Shown here piece after piece: positions 9,011 through 23,300 of a stretch of 64,000 nt of DNA; position 1 is the first letter of the stretch, and each line of letters starts with the position of its first letter. Under the pieces are notes generated by a model, which saw only the letters and a list, made by a program, of their open reading frames with translations, made no database searches and was not told where the DNA came from. This stretch comes from Anisakis pegreffii (Eukaryota; Nematoda; Chromadorea; Rhabditida; Anisakidae): positions 1 through 64,000 of the forward strand of contig JAPYMA010000406.1 in NCBI GenBank assembly GCA_035041965.1, in the 5' to 3' direction. Both the position numbers and the translations under genes were made by a program.

Positions 9011-11340
9011 TCCTCATTCATGAGTAAAATACAGTTATTCCTGGTTATCTTCAAATATAAGTTTCCAAAATGATGCTTACTAAATTTATCGACTATGGTC
9101 ATATCGACAACTGGTATCCAAAACGTGAATGAGAAGTTGTCATCACTATGATTTTTTGTTAACGACAACAATCCAAATCATCATCTCTCCATACCCATAC
9201 ATACATCCCACATTCATATGTTTTTAAAATCACTCATAACTTTAGAATCTGATCAATTTATTCGTTCAATGAATTTCATTCCATTCCAAAAATTTCACTA
9301 TTATTTTCATCAAATTCATTCAGATGTCATTGAATCTGCGATCATTTCCTTCAAATTCCGTCGAAAACACGAATATATCGTATGCACGCAAATGCTGATG
9401 AGTAAACATTCTCACAAACCAACGAACGATTTAAAATCACTCATCCATCGTTCAAGGACAACTTTTCATCGAATTGTGTGTTCTTTAGAATGAAGAAGTT
9501 GATGATGATTATGCTCATTAGTTTAGGTAAGCGAGATAATGACCTAAATGTAACGAGAATCAATCATGACAATTTTATCATTCCTTTCATTTCTAAAATT
9601 ATCATTTCCTTCTGTTATCGCTCATCTTTTTGCATCGTTTTTTGCACCATTCAGCTGAATTTCATTCATTCATTCACCCCGTCTCATTCTCCATTTCTTT
9701 TCTCATATCACCCTCTTTAATTTATCTTTCCTATTGAATTCGTTTGATGAGTTCTCCTTTTATCATTCGTGACATTTCGTAGCTGATCGACTACGGGTAT
9801 TACGTAATTTATTCAATGATAATCGTTATCATTAATCACTGGTAAGTCGACGCCACATGTCACTTTCCTGTGTTGTAATCTCATCATGTTTTTTCCAAGT
9901 TCTCAAATTCCGACTACTTCCCTTTCACCCGTCCTCCTTCCATTGAATCAATCCTGGGATGTCATTTTTGCACTGTCTTTTGTTTGATTCACTGACCTCT
10001 CATCCTCATCATTCATTTTCTTGATCCTCCGTTATCCAATCTTCTTGTCCTTTCAAGTTGCCCTCTAATCCAGTCATCGCCTTTGTTATGATGCATCTGT
10101 AGTGATAATGCAATTAATAACGATACACAATAATGTCAGCAACAAGATTACATCACAATGCCAATTGATCAAAATTCCAAAATATCCTAATTATTATTAA
10201 TCCATCAAACGACTGAAGCGATATTATCAACGCTGCAACGAGGTCATATTCATTATTGACACAGAACAACTCGATCACTCGAAACATTAATCATTTCATT
10301 TTTGATAAATTAACGCCAGCTTGAAACAGCGCGAGAAAAACAGAAGTGCTGAATTGATGCATTTTAATTGAACTTCAGAAGTAGCTACGTTTCGAGGAAT
10401 ATTTTGCAAGCAGGGCTAGTTTTTAGAAAACCTGAATGAAAATTCACTATGAATTCTTAGCTTTTACGGAAAGAACCGAAAATGTTCACTCAAGAAAAGC
10501 AAATGAAGCGAAAGGGAATTTGCAGAAGCAGCACATACATTTTCAATAGCTCTTCTGAGTTTCTTCGCAAACTAAAGCAACCAGCATTGAAAGAACTGAC
10601 CGTGTTGAAACTTCTGACGAGAGAAACTTCTAACTGTTCGTTTCTCACAGATGAATTCACTTGAATAATTTTCACTAGATTTATCTCAGAAGCACGAGCC
10701 AACTCATCAAAAGACCAATATATGCTTTAAAAAACTTTCATTTAAAACCTACAGTAAGTGAGTACTTACAATTAGTTAATGATCAATCAACAGTCGATCA
10801 ACAGTCACCAACAGTTTTGCTAAAATGCGTCGAAAAAGTGAACGGTGACCAGAAAAAATCAACCATTCAAAATAAAAACAGCTCACGAACTACTCAAATG
10901 AACGAACACTATCACTTCATAAGTAACAAAATATTTAAGCAGAGTAAAGCGAATACATCACTGAATTAGGTAGGAGCTGTCACCGAATTGCCCAATAAAG
11001 AATTTCAAATGAAAATTGTAACTGAAAGTGAGGAGTGAATGAATTGAGCAAATTGCAACAATGAAATGAGGAAGACTGGGATTGATTAAATGTTCAACGA
11101 ATGGATTAATGTAAGACAATAGGATTGAAATTCATTTTAACCATTTCAACAAGAGCATTATCAAAAAAAGGCGGAGGAATGTTACGTGTGTGTATGTGTC
11201 CATCACAAACGTGATTTCGTGTAAGAGAAATGAACGAAAAAGAATATTGGACAATGAGATCACTGTGATTTATTTGACCAAATTAGGGCAACTCGTAAGG
11301 TGAGTGTCGCCAACGTTGCTCAATCATAACACGGTAACCT
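9011..11340. other. Intergenic, nothing recognised
   Basis: AT-rich region between the retrotransposon and the first exon of the nidogen-domain gene. Open frames are short and lack splice or family support. It probably contains the promoter of the dex-1-like gene, but no specific element can be pointed to. Confidence 0.5.
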
Positions 11341-14300
11341 ATGAACGGTTCATCTCTACAACGGCTCTTCCTAAATTTTTCTGTTACTATTATTCTTATC
11401 ATTATTGCTGTAATTATTAATTCACCGGATGTAGTCGCTAAAATTCAACATCCTTTCGCAGGTGAGTCAGCTCAATAAAATTACCATTTTCGTAAGATGC
11501 CAGTGAAAGTGCCTCATTTCTTGAAACTAATTTGTCCATTGAGCTAATATGTTGACTGAGAGCAGTTTCGCTTGTCCTACTGCTCAACAGTTACACACAA
11601 TACCTGAATTGCTCATCTTATTTTTAGTTGGATACCGTTTGTAATCATAACAACTCATCTTCAGTCAAATGTATTCCTTAGAATGCTACAATTTGAACCT
11701 TATCTATTTTAAAAGATTTCTCCATTGGTCATTCCACCGTTGAAAATGTCCTAAGCAGATTAATCTTTGCAATTTAAAAACATTAATAGTTGTTGATTGA
11801 ACAAATGATCAGTCAACTGATACATTGAAATGAATGTCGACCAAATCTGAGATTTAAAAACAGAAGACTAGATTAAATTTGGCATATTTATGTTGAGACA
11901 AGATAAGCAAAAGTTGAGTTGCCGATCTTGATCGAATGCGTTAGCATTCAGCAGAACCAGTAGCAATATTCAATATAAGTTCATCATCATATCTGAGTGA
12001 ATCGCCAACCTATTAGCTTCACAATAAATGAACATTAGTCATTGGATTGTATTTGTTCTTGATTTTGACTTAATTATGAAGTAATACTCAATGTATTCGC
12101 ATTCAATTCTTCGATGGATATTAGAGAAGCTCACAAATTTCTGAATATTTCTTGTTATTTTCACAATTTTTTTGAACTAGAATTCAGTTTGGTTTGAAAA
12201 AAAAAACATTTCAAAGAGACAATCCATATCATGAAAGTATTATCGTGTACGAGCGATTTTTTCTGAGTCACGTCTAATCAAATCCAATAAAACGAATCGC
12301 ATTGTTGACCGTTGACAAATTGACATTAATTAGGATCATTTCATACACGAACAGAATGAAATGTTTTTAGCGTATTTATCTTTTTCTCGTGTCATTTTCT
12401 CCGTTTTCTTTTTTTTCTTTAAAACTTCCATGTGTATATGACACTTCGAGTTCCTCGTTTCTTGGTCTATATCTCGGGAGCGCAGATATCTGTACGCCAG
12501 AAAATAAACAAACCTGAAAAAAATCGCTCATCCTAATTCAGTATGACCAGTTGAATTCATGAAATCAAAAATGATTCACTCATTTCCTCGTCATATTGCA
12601 AGAAATGAACCATCGAAACTTTCACTTCAAATTCGGAATTATTAATGACAATATTTTAAAAAAATGAATCCAAACCTCAAATTTTTTCAATCGGCTCTAC
12701 TCACTTCGAAAATATTCACTACATTATCTCACATCAATAATCAGTTTCAATAACCACTAGTAGTATGAAAGATTCTTCTTTATCATTGAACCGATAAATT
12801 GTATTCATGATCAAAACATTGAAATGCGGATCATCAATTACAAAAATGAGAAGTGCGTTTGAGAATTATTATCGATAGCGATTTTGTTTGATTAAACTAT
12901 CTCTAATAATATCACAAGATGCCATTGCACTGTCTTTTAAGTCTTACAAAGATTTCATTTTATCGTTTGATTGATTTTCAATTGATATAGGAATTGATTT
13001 CCATTTCAAAACAAATTCCAAAGTGTGCAAACAGTCGTACGTTGAATTCCTTTCTTATTAAATCATCTAAAGGATTTCACCGTGAAATTAATCCAGTTCG
13101 TGAGCAGTGAGTCGGAAATTTTCAATTTAAATTCCTCTAATTTGTTTTGAGACTTAGTCAGATCGGATTTCATTCAGCGTTTAACGAAGGTCACTTAATT
13201 ATGTTTCGCAAATAAGATAATTAGAATGTGGTGAATTTAATTGAATCTACAATAGAGAAATTCGGATCAGTGAGCGAAAAATTTCACGCATAATTGGGTT
13301 CGACATCAAAGTTGATTGTTGTTTAATTCAACGCATATGCTAAACGCTCATCATGAATTAATCAAAGAGTATTGATGAAGACGTTTTCAAATGCTTGTCA
13401 AGTCGAATCAAATCAGTCAATGACCATTATGTAGATGATGATGAGCGTGTACGATTCTTTAATTCCGAAAAGTTTAAGTATTCAATCAATCAGAATCAAT
13501 TATCAACAAATTTACTTGAAATGATCACAGCCTTACATGAAATGTTACTTGATGAAATTTCTCATCGTAACAAATCTGACTTGTGAGATAGACATAGATA
13601 GAACGGAATCACTTGTATAAACCGATAGAATATCCTATCCCAACTAGTAATCATTTCTCAGTCAAATGTTTGGCTTCATACGATTGATTGGATATCTCAA
13701 GTTGATCGAATGCTTATCTTTAGGACATGCTCGCTACAGACGTCAATCGTTGGATGCATCGCATACTCCACAAATAGATCTTAATATTACCGTCCCATAC
13801 ATATTCAGTGCAAGACTCTATCCGTACGGTAAACAAAAAGGTGATCAGCTACTAACTGGCAGCGTGCAGTCGTTGAAACTTTCAGCGCCGATCAATTTCC
13901 TCGGTCAAAAATACGAAAAACTCTATGTAAGTATTGCAAAATCACTATTCGGGAGCTTCGTTGGATCCTGTTTTGATATCTAATTTCAATTCCTTAATCT
14001 AATTTGCTCGTTGATTTTCACAGATTCGTCGTGATGGTTCTATCGCCTTCTCAAGTCGGTCTATTAAACCGTCCAAACTGCCCACCAAAGAGCCAATCAT
14101 TGCCGTTTACTGGATGCCTTCAGAAGGCGGCAATGTCCACTATCGTGAAACCACTGGTAATTTTTACAACACCATTCAATCCTTGTAATATTTAATAATT
14201 CTGCTCATCAAATTCAACAGTTTCGTACAAAACTGCGACGTATACGTGCAAGATTTTGAGTGTATACATGGTGTAGCTGTCTGTATATAATAAGGGATCT

Positions 14301-17300
14301 TATTGTGGTTTGAAGTCAACGAGTGTGCGCGATGACCTCGAGTTATTCGCGTTGGGTTTATGTGACTTTATTATGATATTATATCGATGATCTTCTTATC
14401 TGATCAGATATGTGACTGATAACACATTATTAATAGATTATACTGTATTGATTACTCAGACCTCCATGATGTCGCATTTGCGAATTAGGAATCCCTCATA
14501 AACCCCATTCTTTCTAAACAGTGAACTTTCGTTGGGGGTGAGTGATAATCGGGTAGTAGTTGATTGGCCATCCAATTATTCAATTGTTCAATGATTTCAG
14601 TTTGAAACGTACGTCATCTTGGGTGATGATAATTATGGTGAATTTAATGATAGGGTCTCAATATGTCACAAGCATTCATTCATCTCATTTATTGAGCAAT
14701 TCAATTAATTGCAAAGAGTTCGGGAATACCAACTAAAAAACAATTCTTTCTGTTCTGAATAATTTCTGAGTGCGGAACTCGATCAGTCAACGGATCCATC
14801 AAAAACACCAATTGATTATTGAAGTGCTGACAATTTTGAATGAAATTCTGCCTGAGTCAAATCAACAGTAATCGATCATTCATTTGAAAATCTTACAGAA
14901 CAATCCGTCCTGAACCTGGCTCAGAATGAGGTGAACATTCAGTACCGTTACGGTTCATCCTTTAAACCGCATTCGGTTGTTGTTGTCACGTGGGAGAACA
15001 CTCACGATCGAAGTGATAAGGTAACAATATCATGAACTACACCTTCTCATAACTTCACATCGCTGCAGTTTTAACATCACCATAGTAACTAAGTCAAAAA
15101 ACTGTCTTCAATTCATTGAACATGTGAAAAGGTACTGTGCATACCTTTTGAGTGTGCATGAACGCAATGAGACTAATTAAGATAGAAACAGAAACAAATT
15201 TATGAGGTGCATTGTCCCATCGACGAACCTGCAATAAATCGGTTAAATTGCCTTATCTCTTGATCGCGATCTGTAGAATATCTTTCGTTTGGAACTGAGA
15301 GGCGATTCGATGAAACAATTTCACTTTCGCGTATGGCATGCATTCGGCCTTCATTGTAAAACTGCAAAGAACAAGAAGATTGTGCCCTAATTTAATGAAT
15401 AACTAACTTTCGCTCATTATAAATCATTGATGAAAGATTGATTGAATCGATACCATCGAAAAAAAATTCACATGAAATTTATCACTGATTTGATGGATGA
15501 CAAAATTGTATTCAAATGTGATAAAATCAAACAGAAGTAATCATAAAAGATGATTTTTACAACTGATAATTTGTAGCATTCATGCATCGTAAAATATTGC
15601 AGATTGCAGATTATGTCATTATAATACAGTTTAATAACGTAGTAGTAGATTATCAGTAATCGAATTTCAATGGAGAAGCGATGCACAAGGCAATTATGTA
15701 ACACCGTGTTAAGAATTTGATAAGAGCATGATGCATTTCATGAAAGATTCTCGCAGAACATTCACTCAAGTCGGAGTCTTTAGGTTAAGAAATGTTACGC
15801 GCTCAGTTATTCTCAAAGGAATTGTTTCCAAATATTTCAGTCATCCGAAGGAAATCTCTTCCAAATTGCGCTTATCTACAGTGAAAGTGGTACTTTTGCG
15901 CACGTTGTCTACAGTAAACTCGTCTCAAATAACGATGCTATTGTACGTTCTCTTTGTTTTTGCTATCAGCGATAACGAATGTTTCCTATTGCATTCGGAG
16001 GGCAATATTTTGTATAAAATGCTTCTATCTATAAATTAAACCAAATTACCCAATGAAAACCATATTATGACGAGAGAATGGATAATATTTCTGATATCCT
16101 CGAGAATCCAGCAGATGTGCTTGTTCAGATGTGTTAAGAGATTGAACCCCAACGAATTAGGAAAGAAAAAAAATTTTCAGGCCGGTTTCAGTGGTCAGGA
16201 CGATCATTATTCGTTGCCTGAATCAGGAACGCATGATGCCATTCAGTTAGCCGAGAAGAGTGATATTGGTATTCCGGGAGAGTTCGTTTTCCGGATTGAT
16301 GCTGATCGTGTGTTTTTGTGTGGCGCTGGCTTTAAGGTTAGAGAAAACGAACATTCATTTCATCGCTTTTCACTTTTTAAATCAACACATCGTCTTGGTG
16401 CTTTACTTGACGTCCTTCATTTTCAAATTATTCCCATTGTTAGCATCTGATCACATTCATTATATCCAATGATACGTTTCCTAGTGCATTCATTCATTTT
16501 GAACTAGAAATCATTCTCCACAAGAGGTACTAGCAAAAAGCGGAGAAGATCTTAGAGTTCAGGTTGATTCAACATAACATATATAGTGCTCATAGTCATT
16601 TACGGTCATATATTTAGAACAAAATGAATCTTTGATGTGGAGATGTACAGAATATTAGCTCGACATGTCTACTTATCCTAAACTGGAAGTCTGTGTAAAA
16701 GATTAATGTGAGATCTTTTAAGTCGTTGAGATGTACTTCATTCAAGTATGATATACCAGTGGTTCTCATATGGGGTGTTTTACCCCCTGACAAGGAATTT
16801 GGGAACGTCATATAGGGGGGGGATCGTAAATTGATATTTCGTGCAGTTGTTATGTTGTGATCGAATGCCGGTATGTTGGTGTTCTTTCACTTAGGTATTT
16901 AAACGCGGTTCGCTTATGGCAACATTCTTCTTTATCTCATTTTATCAATATCTACAGTTCATCTAACCATAAGTGTGAGCAAAAGTCCATTTGAAGTAGT
17001 ACAAGTCTTTTGTAAGTTCTTTAATATATTGGCTGTCATGAGCATTAGCACTTGATTGAGTTCATTAACTTGACAGAAATAACATCGGTTTAGTATGAGA
17101 AGAGCGAGTGTTTTTGAATTCATCTGCACTTATTATTCGATTGCAGTGAAAATTTTTGGGAGCATTTTAATTACTTCATATAGTGGGATTTACGGTGAAT
17201 GAATGTTTTGAACCAGTTATGTCAAAGGTATCTGGTTTGTTTGCTGAAATTGATATGATCCTATAGATCGAAGTTTGATATTCATATAAAGCTCTATTTC

Positions 17301-20300
17301 AATGAAAAAAATTTTTCGTCCGGTCACTTATGGGTTTTCCTCAAACTAGAAGCTATGATCTGTATGATGGACTTATGAATTTTAAACTTGTTAGGAATAA
17401 ATGAGGCGCATCCAATGCTATTTTCCCCTTATCTCATATTGTCAAATGCGATTTCTGTTATTACCTTATGATTGCCGCAAAATGGTTTCTCCCGGACAAA
17501 GTTGCATTGCAGTTCGTTTTCGATACAACGGATATTCAGTTGCCAAGTCATTTTATTTGCAGTAATAAATCAGCTAAAGTGTTGAGCGTTACAAAACTAT
17601 TTAAGTATAAACACGATCCAATTATATTGTATAATTGCAAGGTGTCTCTTATAATTATCGAAATTAAAGGGTTTGGAATGTATTGATGCTTGTGGCACAA
17701 CTGAATGGGGTCTTGATTGCTCACGTGAATGCCATTGTGAGGGTGGATCACAATGTAACGCCGAAACTGGTATATGCGCAAACGGTAGATGCAATCCAGG
17801 ATGGACCGGAGAGCCGATTTGTGATGATGGTAATGAAGTTGAAAGTTGCTTATCCACTTTCACTCTTTTAATTCTTTGCACCATTTGATGAAATCAGCAT
17901 GACTGTTATCTTCATGATCTATCAAACACAGATGGATAGGTATTTCCGACATGTCGTAGACTAAACGAATTCACTGAAGCGAAGATCGATTGGATCTGTT
18001 ATGTTTTCACACAAAGAAGACAATAAAATGCATAGATAATTCACTGGAGTTGTTACATCCAGCATGAACATATGAAGATGAGCAAACATTATCCCAAGTG
18101 TCATCGAAAATAACTGTTTTGAACCGGTTATCCAACATCCACTATATTTCTTCAGCTCCATTACGGATCCTTTTCGCTCATTGTTATTGAAGTTGTTCAC
18201 GCTTGTTTACATAACCTGATTTATGATTGTTTATAAAAACGTCTACAAATAGCACTGTATTCATGAATGAGAACTCTCTGTTTCATGCGGACAAATTTGT
18301 TTTTTGAGCCAAATTTATGATCGTTCACATTGTTGAGCAACAAAACATGTTCACAATTGGGGATGAACCATTTGTTGGCAAATGTAAACATTTTGTACTG
18401 AAATTTACTTAAACTGGGTGGCGTGAACATTTCTGATAGAACTATGAGCCCTAGAGCAACCTATGAGAAAACACCAGCTACTCAACATGAGCATGACATT
18501 CTAAAATCATAAACAATCTGATAACTGATCTGTTTTTAAAGATATTGATGAGTGTGCAGCCGCATCTAAGGATTTGTGTCCACCAGAACAACCGGATTGT
18601 TTGAATACACCCGGTGCTTTTCTGTGCCTGTGTTTCGAATACGATAACGCTACAAAAACTTGCAAAGGTGACCAGATTTTTCATATGTCATCATTGAGTG
18701 TGAAATAGGAAACATTCGATTACAAATAGTCACTTGTTCATTTCGTACTAAAATCCAACAGTGTTACTTAATCTTGAATGCGAATCGTCAGCAATTATTC
18801 AGCACTAAAGATAGTATTCTTTGTTGTTGTTGTTCACGGTCGGTTTCTTTTTCGATCTACAACTCTTTACTTTCCTGGATCTGTAATTGATTCTCACTGT
18901 TTGATCTCAATCATCGCATTAAGTTTCGGCCTAAAATGTCTTCCCTGTTTAGCTGTATATGAATGAAAATCTCAAAAATTAGTCGTTCACACATCAGCTC
19001 TAAGCAATCATCACGTATTTTGAACAAATATCCAGCCAATGAAAACACGATGAGTTATTGGTAAGTTTTGCATTTCAGGATCACCACCACTCGGAAAGCC
19101 ATCAGAAAGTGAGCAGATTCCCGTAAAAGTGGTCCCACTTCAGCCTGTACTTATCGCCAATACCCAACAACCTCTCACCGTAACTCTCACAATCCCAACT
19201 GAGCCAGCCTCTACCGAAACATCTATTGCATCATCTGCATCAACTTCTACTCCATCAGCACCTGAAACTGCCGCTTCACCTTCAGAATCTGCCGAACTTT
19301 CAAGCTTAATGACTGCAGAAACGTTCCGATCAACAACTCCTGATGTTACAGTTGAATCCAAATCGCAATCGCCCACTTCAGAATCAAGCACTACTCAGCA
19401 GCAAACGACTCCATCTACGACTCAGTTTGAAGCTACCACTCAGTCACCATCCGTCACAGATTCTACCACTTCAGCTACTACCAAAGCTATCTCAACAACC
19501 ACTACCTCTCCATCGTCACAAACAATTCGTTTCAGTCCAGTTACTATTCGGGTATGGAGCCGGATCAGTTCTAGCTTTTTCTTTATCATTTTCGCAGTAC
19601 CAACTCCATTCAATGTATCTCATAATTTTGAAGGCCAGTTTCATTCAAGATTCACTATTATTCATCAGGATTGGCGTTCGGATCAAAAATTGAAATGAGA
19701 CGTTCTGATGAAGAAAAGTCATAAGAATTCAAACAGAATGATCAGTGCAATGATAGAGGTCCAATGAACCAAAAGAAACGAGAGAAGCTGTCTGCGCTAC
19801 CAATCTTGTCTTAACCACCCGTCGAACTTTTAGTAATATTGAAAGAAATCTTAGAATTTGGAAAACTGGAAAGGATCATGAAGTATACCCACTCATATGA
19901 TCATGTCAGAAGAACTACAATTCAAAACTGTGACCAAATTTCAGCCTGTTTTCGGTACCACATCATCGCCATGCAAATGCGGTCAAAACGCTGAGTGTAT
20001 CTCGGGTGTTTGTCAGTGCAAACAGGGTTGGACAGGTGATGGTCAGCTTTGCACGGATATCAACGAATGTTTCGGAGAGCCGAGTATTTGTGGACCGCAT
20101 TCGATATGCGAGAATAGTGCTGGATCGTACACTTGCCAGTGCGATATCGGATATATCTTCGATAATGAAGGGAAATGTGTTGGTCAGTCCTATTTCTGAT
20201 GACTTTCGCTTCGGCTACTCAAAATTCGATCAGTCAGAGAAATTTCGCCTGAGTTTCGCTTTGTTCACGTGCATTAATGTGAGTGGGCGATTTTCTGAGA

Positions 20301-23300
20301 TTCTCATATCTGACAATGAGTTCTGAATATCTCATAATTTTAGGTTTGCATTCAATTATTAGAAGAACTTGAAACAGATTAAAATAGATTCTTGAGGGAC
20401 TTCAATCAGATTCACTGTTGAAACTACGAAGTATTCGTAGCTGAATTCGTATTAAGCTTTGAATTTACAGATATGGATGAATGCGCTGAAGGTGTTGTTG
20501 TATGCGGTGATGGTAAGAATAGTTCAGTGTGCGTGAATACAGACGGTGCTTATGAGTGTCGTTGTGCACCAGGATATGTGGGGCATCCTGACACTCAACA
20601 TGGATGCAATGGTCAGCTTTCTGATTTCGATTACCATTCGAAATGTGACAGTTTGCTCACCAGTTGATCCGCCTTATTTTAATAGATCTCATTGGGCTGT
20701 TCAAAAGATGCACACATACATTGCGAAATTACGGATAATTTCGTTTGATTATGAGATCTGTCCGCAATCTCCATATAGATGAATAGATACTTGAACTTTA
20801 ATTCTCTCTTCAATAGTTGAACTTTAATTCCGGATTGAGATTCATTCCAGCGATCTTTTTTATGATAGTGTGGTTTTAGATATCGACGAGTGTCAGTTGT
20901 CGGACTTTTACTGTGGTGAGAAAGGTGTTTGCAAGAATACAATCGGAAGTTATGAATGCGAATGCTCAGAGGGATATCAACAAGACGTAGAAGGAGGCCA
21001 ATGTGTCGATATCGATGAGTGCAAGTGGGTTTTCGGAATTTAGCGACTGCTTTTTGTGTCAGAAAACCGTTATATTTTATCATTCACTTGAGAGTACTGT
21101 CGCAATATTTGACTAGAATTAACATTACTGCTCTGATGGCTACGTTCTTGTGCACATAGACCTTTATAATCGTTGAATTATTTGTTTTCATTGCAAATGT
21201 TAACCTCAAATTTTCTTTGCAAACATCAGTGAATATGACTCGAACATTCAGATATGATCCATGCGATAAGGCTGCATTGTGCACTAATTTACCCGGTACC
21301 TTCAAGTGTACATGCATCGATGGTTTCATCGGTAATGGAATTGAGTGCCACGGTGCGAATTTTTGATGTTCTTCGGGAATTTTCTGAATAAGAATTAAAT
21401 TTCAGTCATTCATCAGTTTGTTCTCCACTCAATATTCCAATGCTGGCATGATTGTTCGGCTATATTCCATGCGGATATTGCTGTTGAAGAAAACTTTAGA
21501 GCTCCTCATATTCACGAATCTCGATGAATAAACGTTACCGCCTCAACTGTGAAAATATTTCTAGCCATAAGGACGTTGTGATCTTTAGATGAAAATGAAT
21601 GAATGACCTACAAGAATAAACTATTGATCTCCAAAAAGTAAATGAAAATTACAAACGCATTTTTTCCAGAAACGATTATGTATCCGATTGAAAATCCAAA
21701 TCTGGTTCTTCAGTCCGTTATGAACTCACTTGGTGAACTTGAACTGCAAATACCGATTGCATTGTTCGGAAACCTGTACAGGAATCTCTTTGTAAGTCAT
21801 CCATTTATGCTCTTAATGTATAACACAATAGTGCACGATTGACTGAAGTGATTCAATAATGTAGTATATGCTCATAAAATGAACTTCTACGAGAAATTCA
21901 ATTTATAATTCATTCGATGACCGTATCAGTGAATCGCCTGCACCTCGATTAGGTCAATAATGCGTAATGACTTTGCTGTGGTCATCAAGCGTAGTCAGAG
22001 AAGGCATTATATGTATATTCCTTGTCAGGATTGAGTTATCCTGTTGGTATTTCGAACAGTCTCAACATAAATTTTGACGACAGTACACCGAAATGTTGCA
22101 GTAGTTGTCTATATTCACCATTTTGCTAGTCCATCAGAGTAATGAATATATAATGATAGATAATCTCGAATGGTGCCGTAAGTTTCGGTTCACCGTTAAA
22201 GCTTCTCAGCAAGGATCCGCCTGAATTTCCCGCATTTGTTCCACTCTATCAACAATACGATCTTCAACGAGGTGGCAACATTTTTGTGAAAGTTATCAAT
22301 GGTAAGTGGCTGATTGTTCGATTGTTATATTATCATAAGCGTTGTTGTGATAAGATTCATCAGTGATATTATCGTTTTGTGGTTTTCATCAACGCTTCCT
22401 CGCAAATAAGATCGTTGCAATTACAGAGGATGATGCACTCAACTACGCACTTTTGACACGATCTTCGCTGATGGTTCAAGACAGGTTCCATGAACGCGAA
22501 TTCAGGACACGTTCTCTGATCATCATATCGTTCGATAAATTGATTCAGTTCGAAACTGATCAGGTATCTGTCTCTTTCATACAGTGTCACTTTCACATTC
22601 AACGTTGCACTCATTTACATATCACATGATCTACATTTGAATTTCGTTATCTCATATTCATTCTCCAAACCTCATTCATCTGTCCTCATTCAAAAAACTG
22701 CCTTTTCATGTGAAACCTTCACAGCACTCAATCACGTTATCCAGTGCAATAAATTAATCCATTATTCAATTGCTCACATCACCATTAGAATATTGAAGTT
22801 TTCTCAAAATCTAGTTAACATGCAAACTTCCTCACAGTTGCAATTGAATTCGCATAACATCATCATTTCAGTTGAATACATTCCAAGTGGTAATAGCTCA
22901 AGGCATGAATGCCACCTTCTTAACGTATTTGTACGAGGAGGTCGAATGTGATAACGCAGTTAGTGGTTTCTCATCAGGAGGCGAATTCTTTGAGTTGCCT
23001 TTTGAGTTGTTGATGAACAGTTCAAATATTGGTGAGAAAGGCAAATGGATGTTCCGAGTTGATCAAAAAGAACCAGTGAGATGTCCTGCTGGCACCCTGA
23101 ATCCACCACTTTGTCAAAAAGGTATCATCAATTAAAATTTTCTCATTTATATTCACTACCTGAATCTGTTCATCATCTTGCGAACTCTCCTCCTCCCCAA
23201 TGAATGATAGAAATCTGGAAAGAAATTCTCAAGAACTCATATATTTCACTGCAGAATGTGCGGCTGGTAAATGGGGATTCAGTTGCCATAATGACTGTCA

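Noticed and set aside
9218..9720. Two plus-strand frames downstream of the retrotransposon
   Set aside because: Ser/Ile/His-rich translations from AT-rich DNA with no splice support or resemblance to known proteins.
13666..13723. ATG at 13666 as start of the NIDO-domain gene
   Set aside because: The N-terminal residues it adds are a poor signal peptide, an acceptor sits at 13722-13723, and the phase-matched exon at 11341 has a clear signal peptide.
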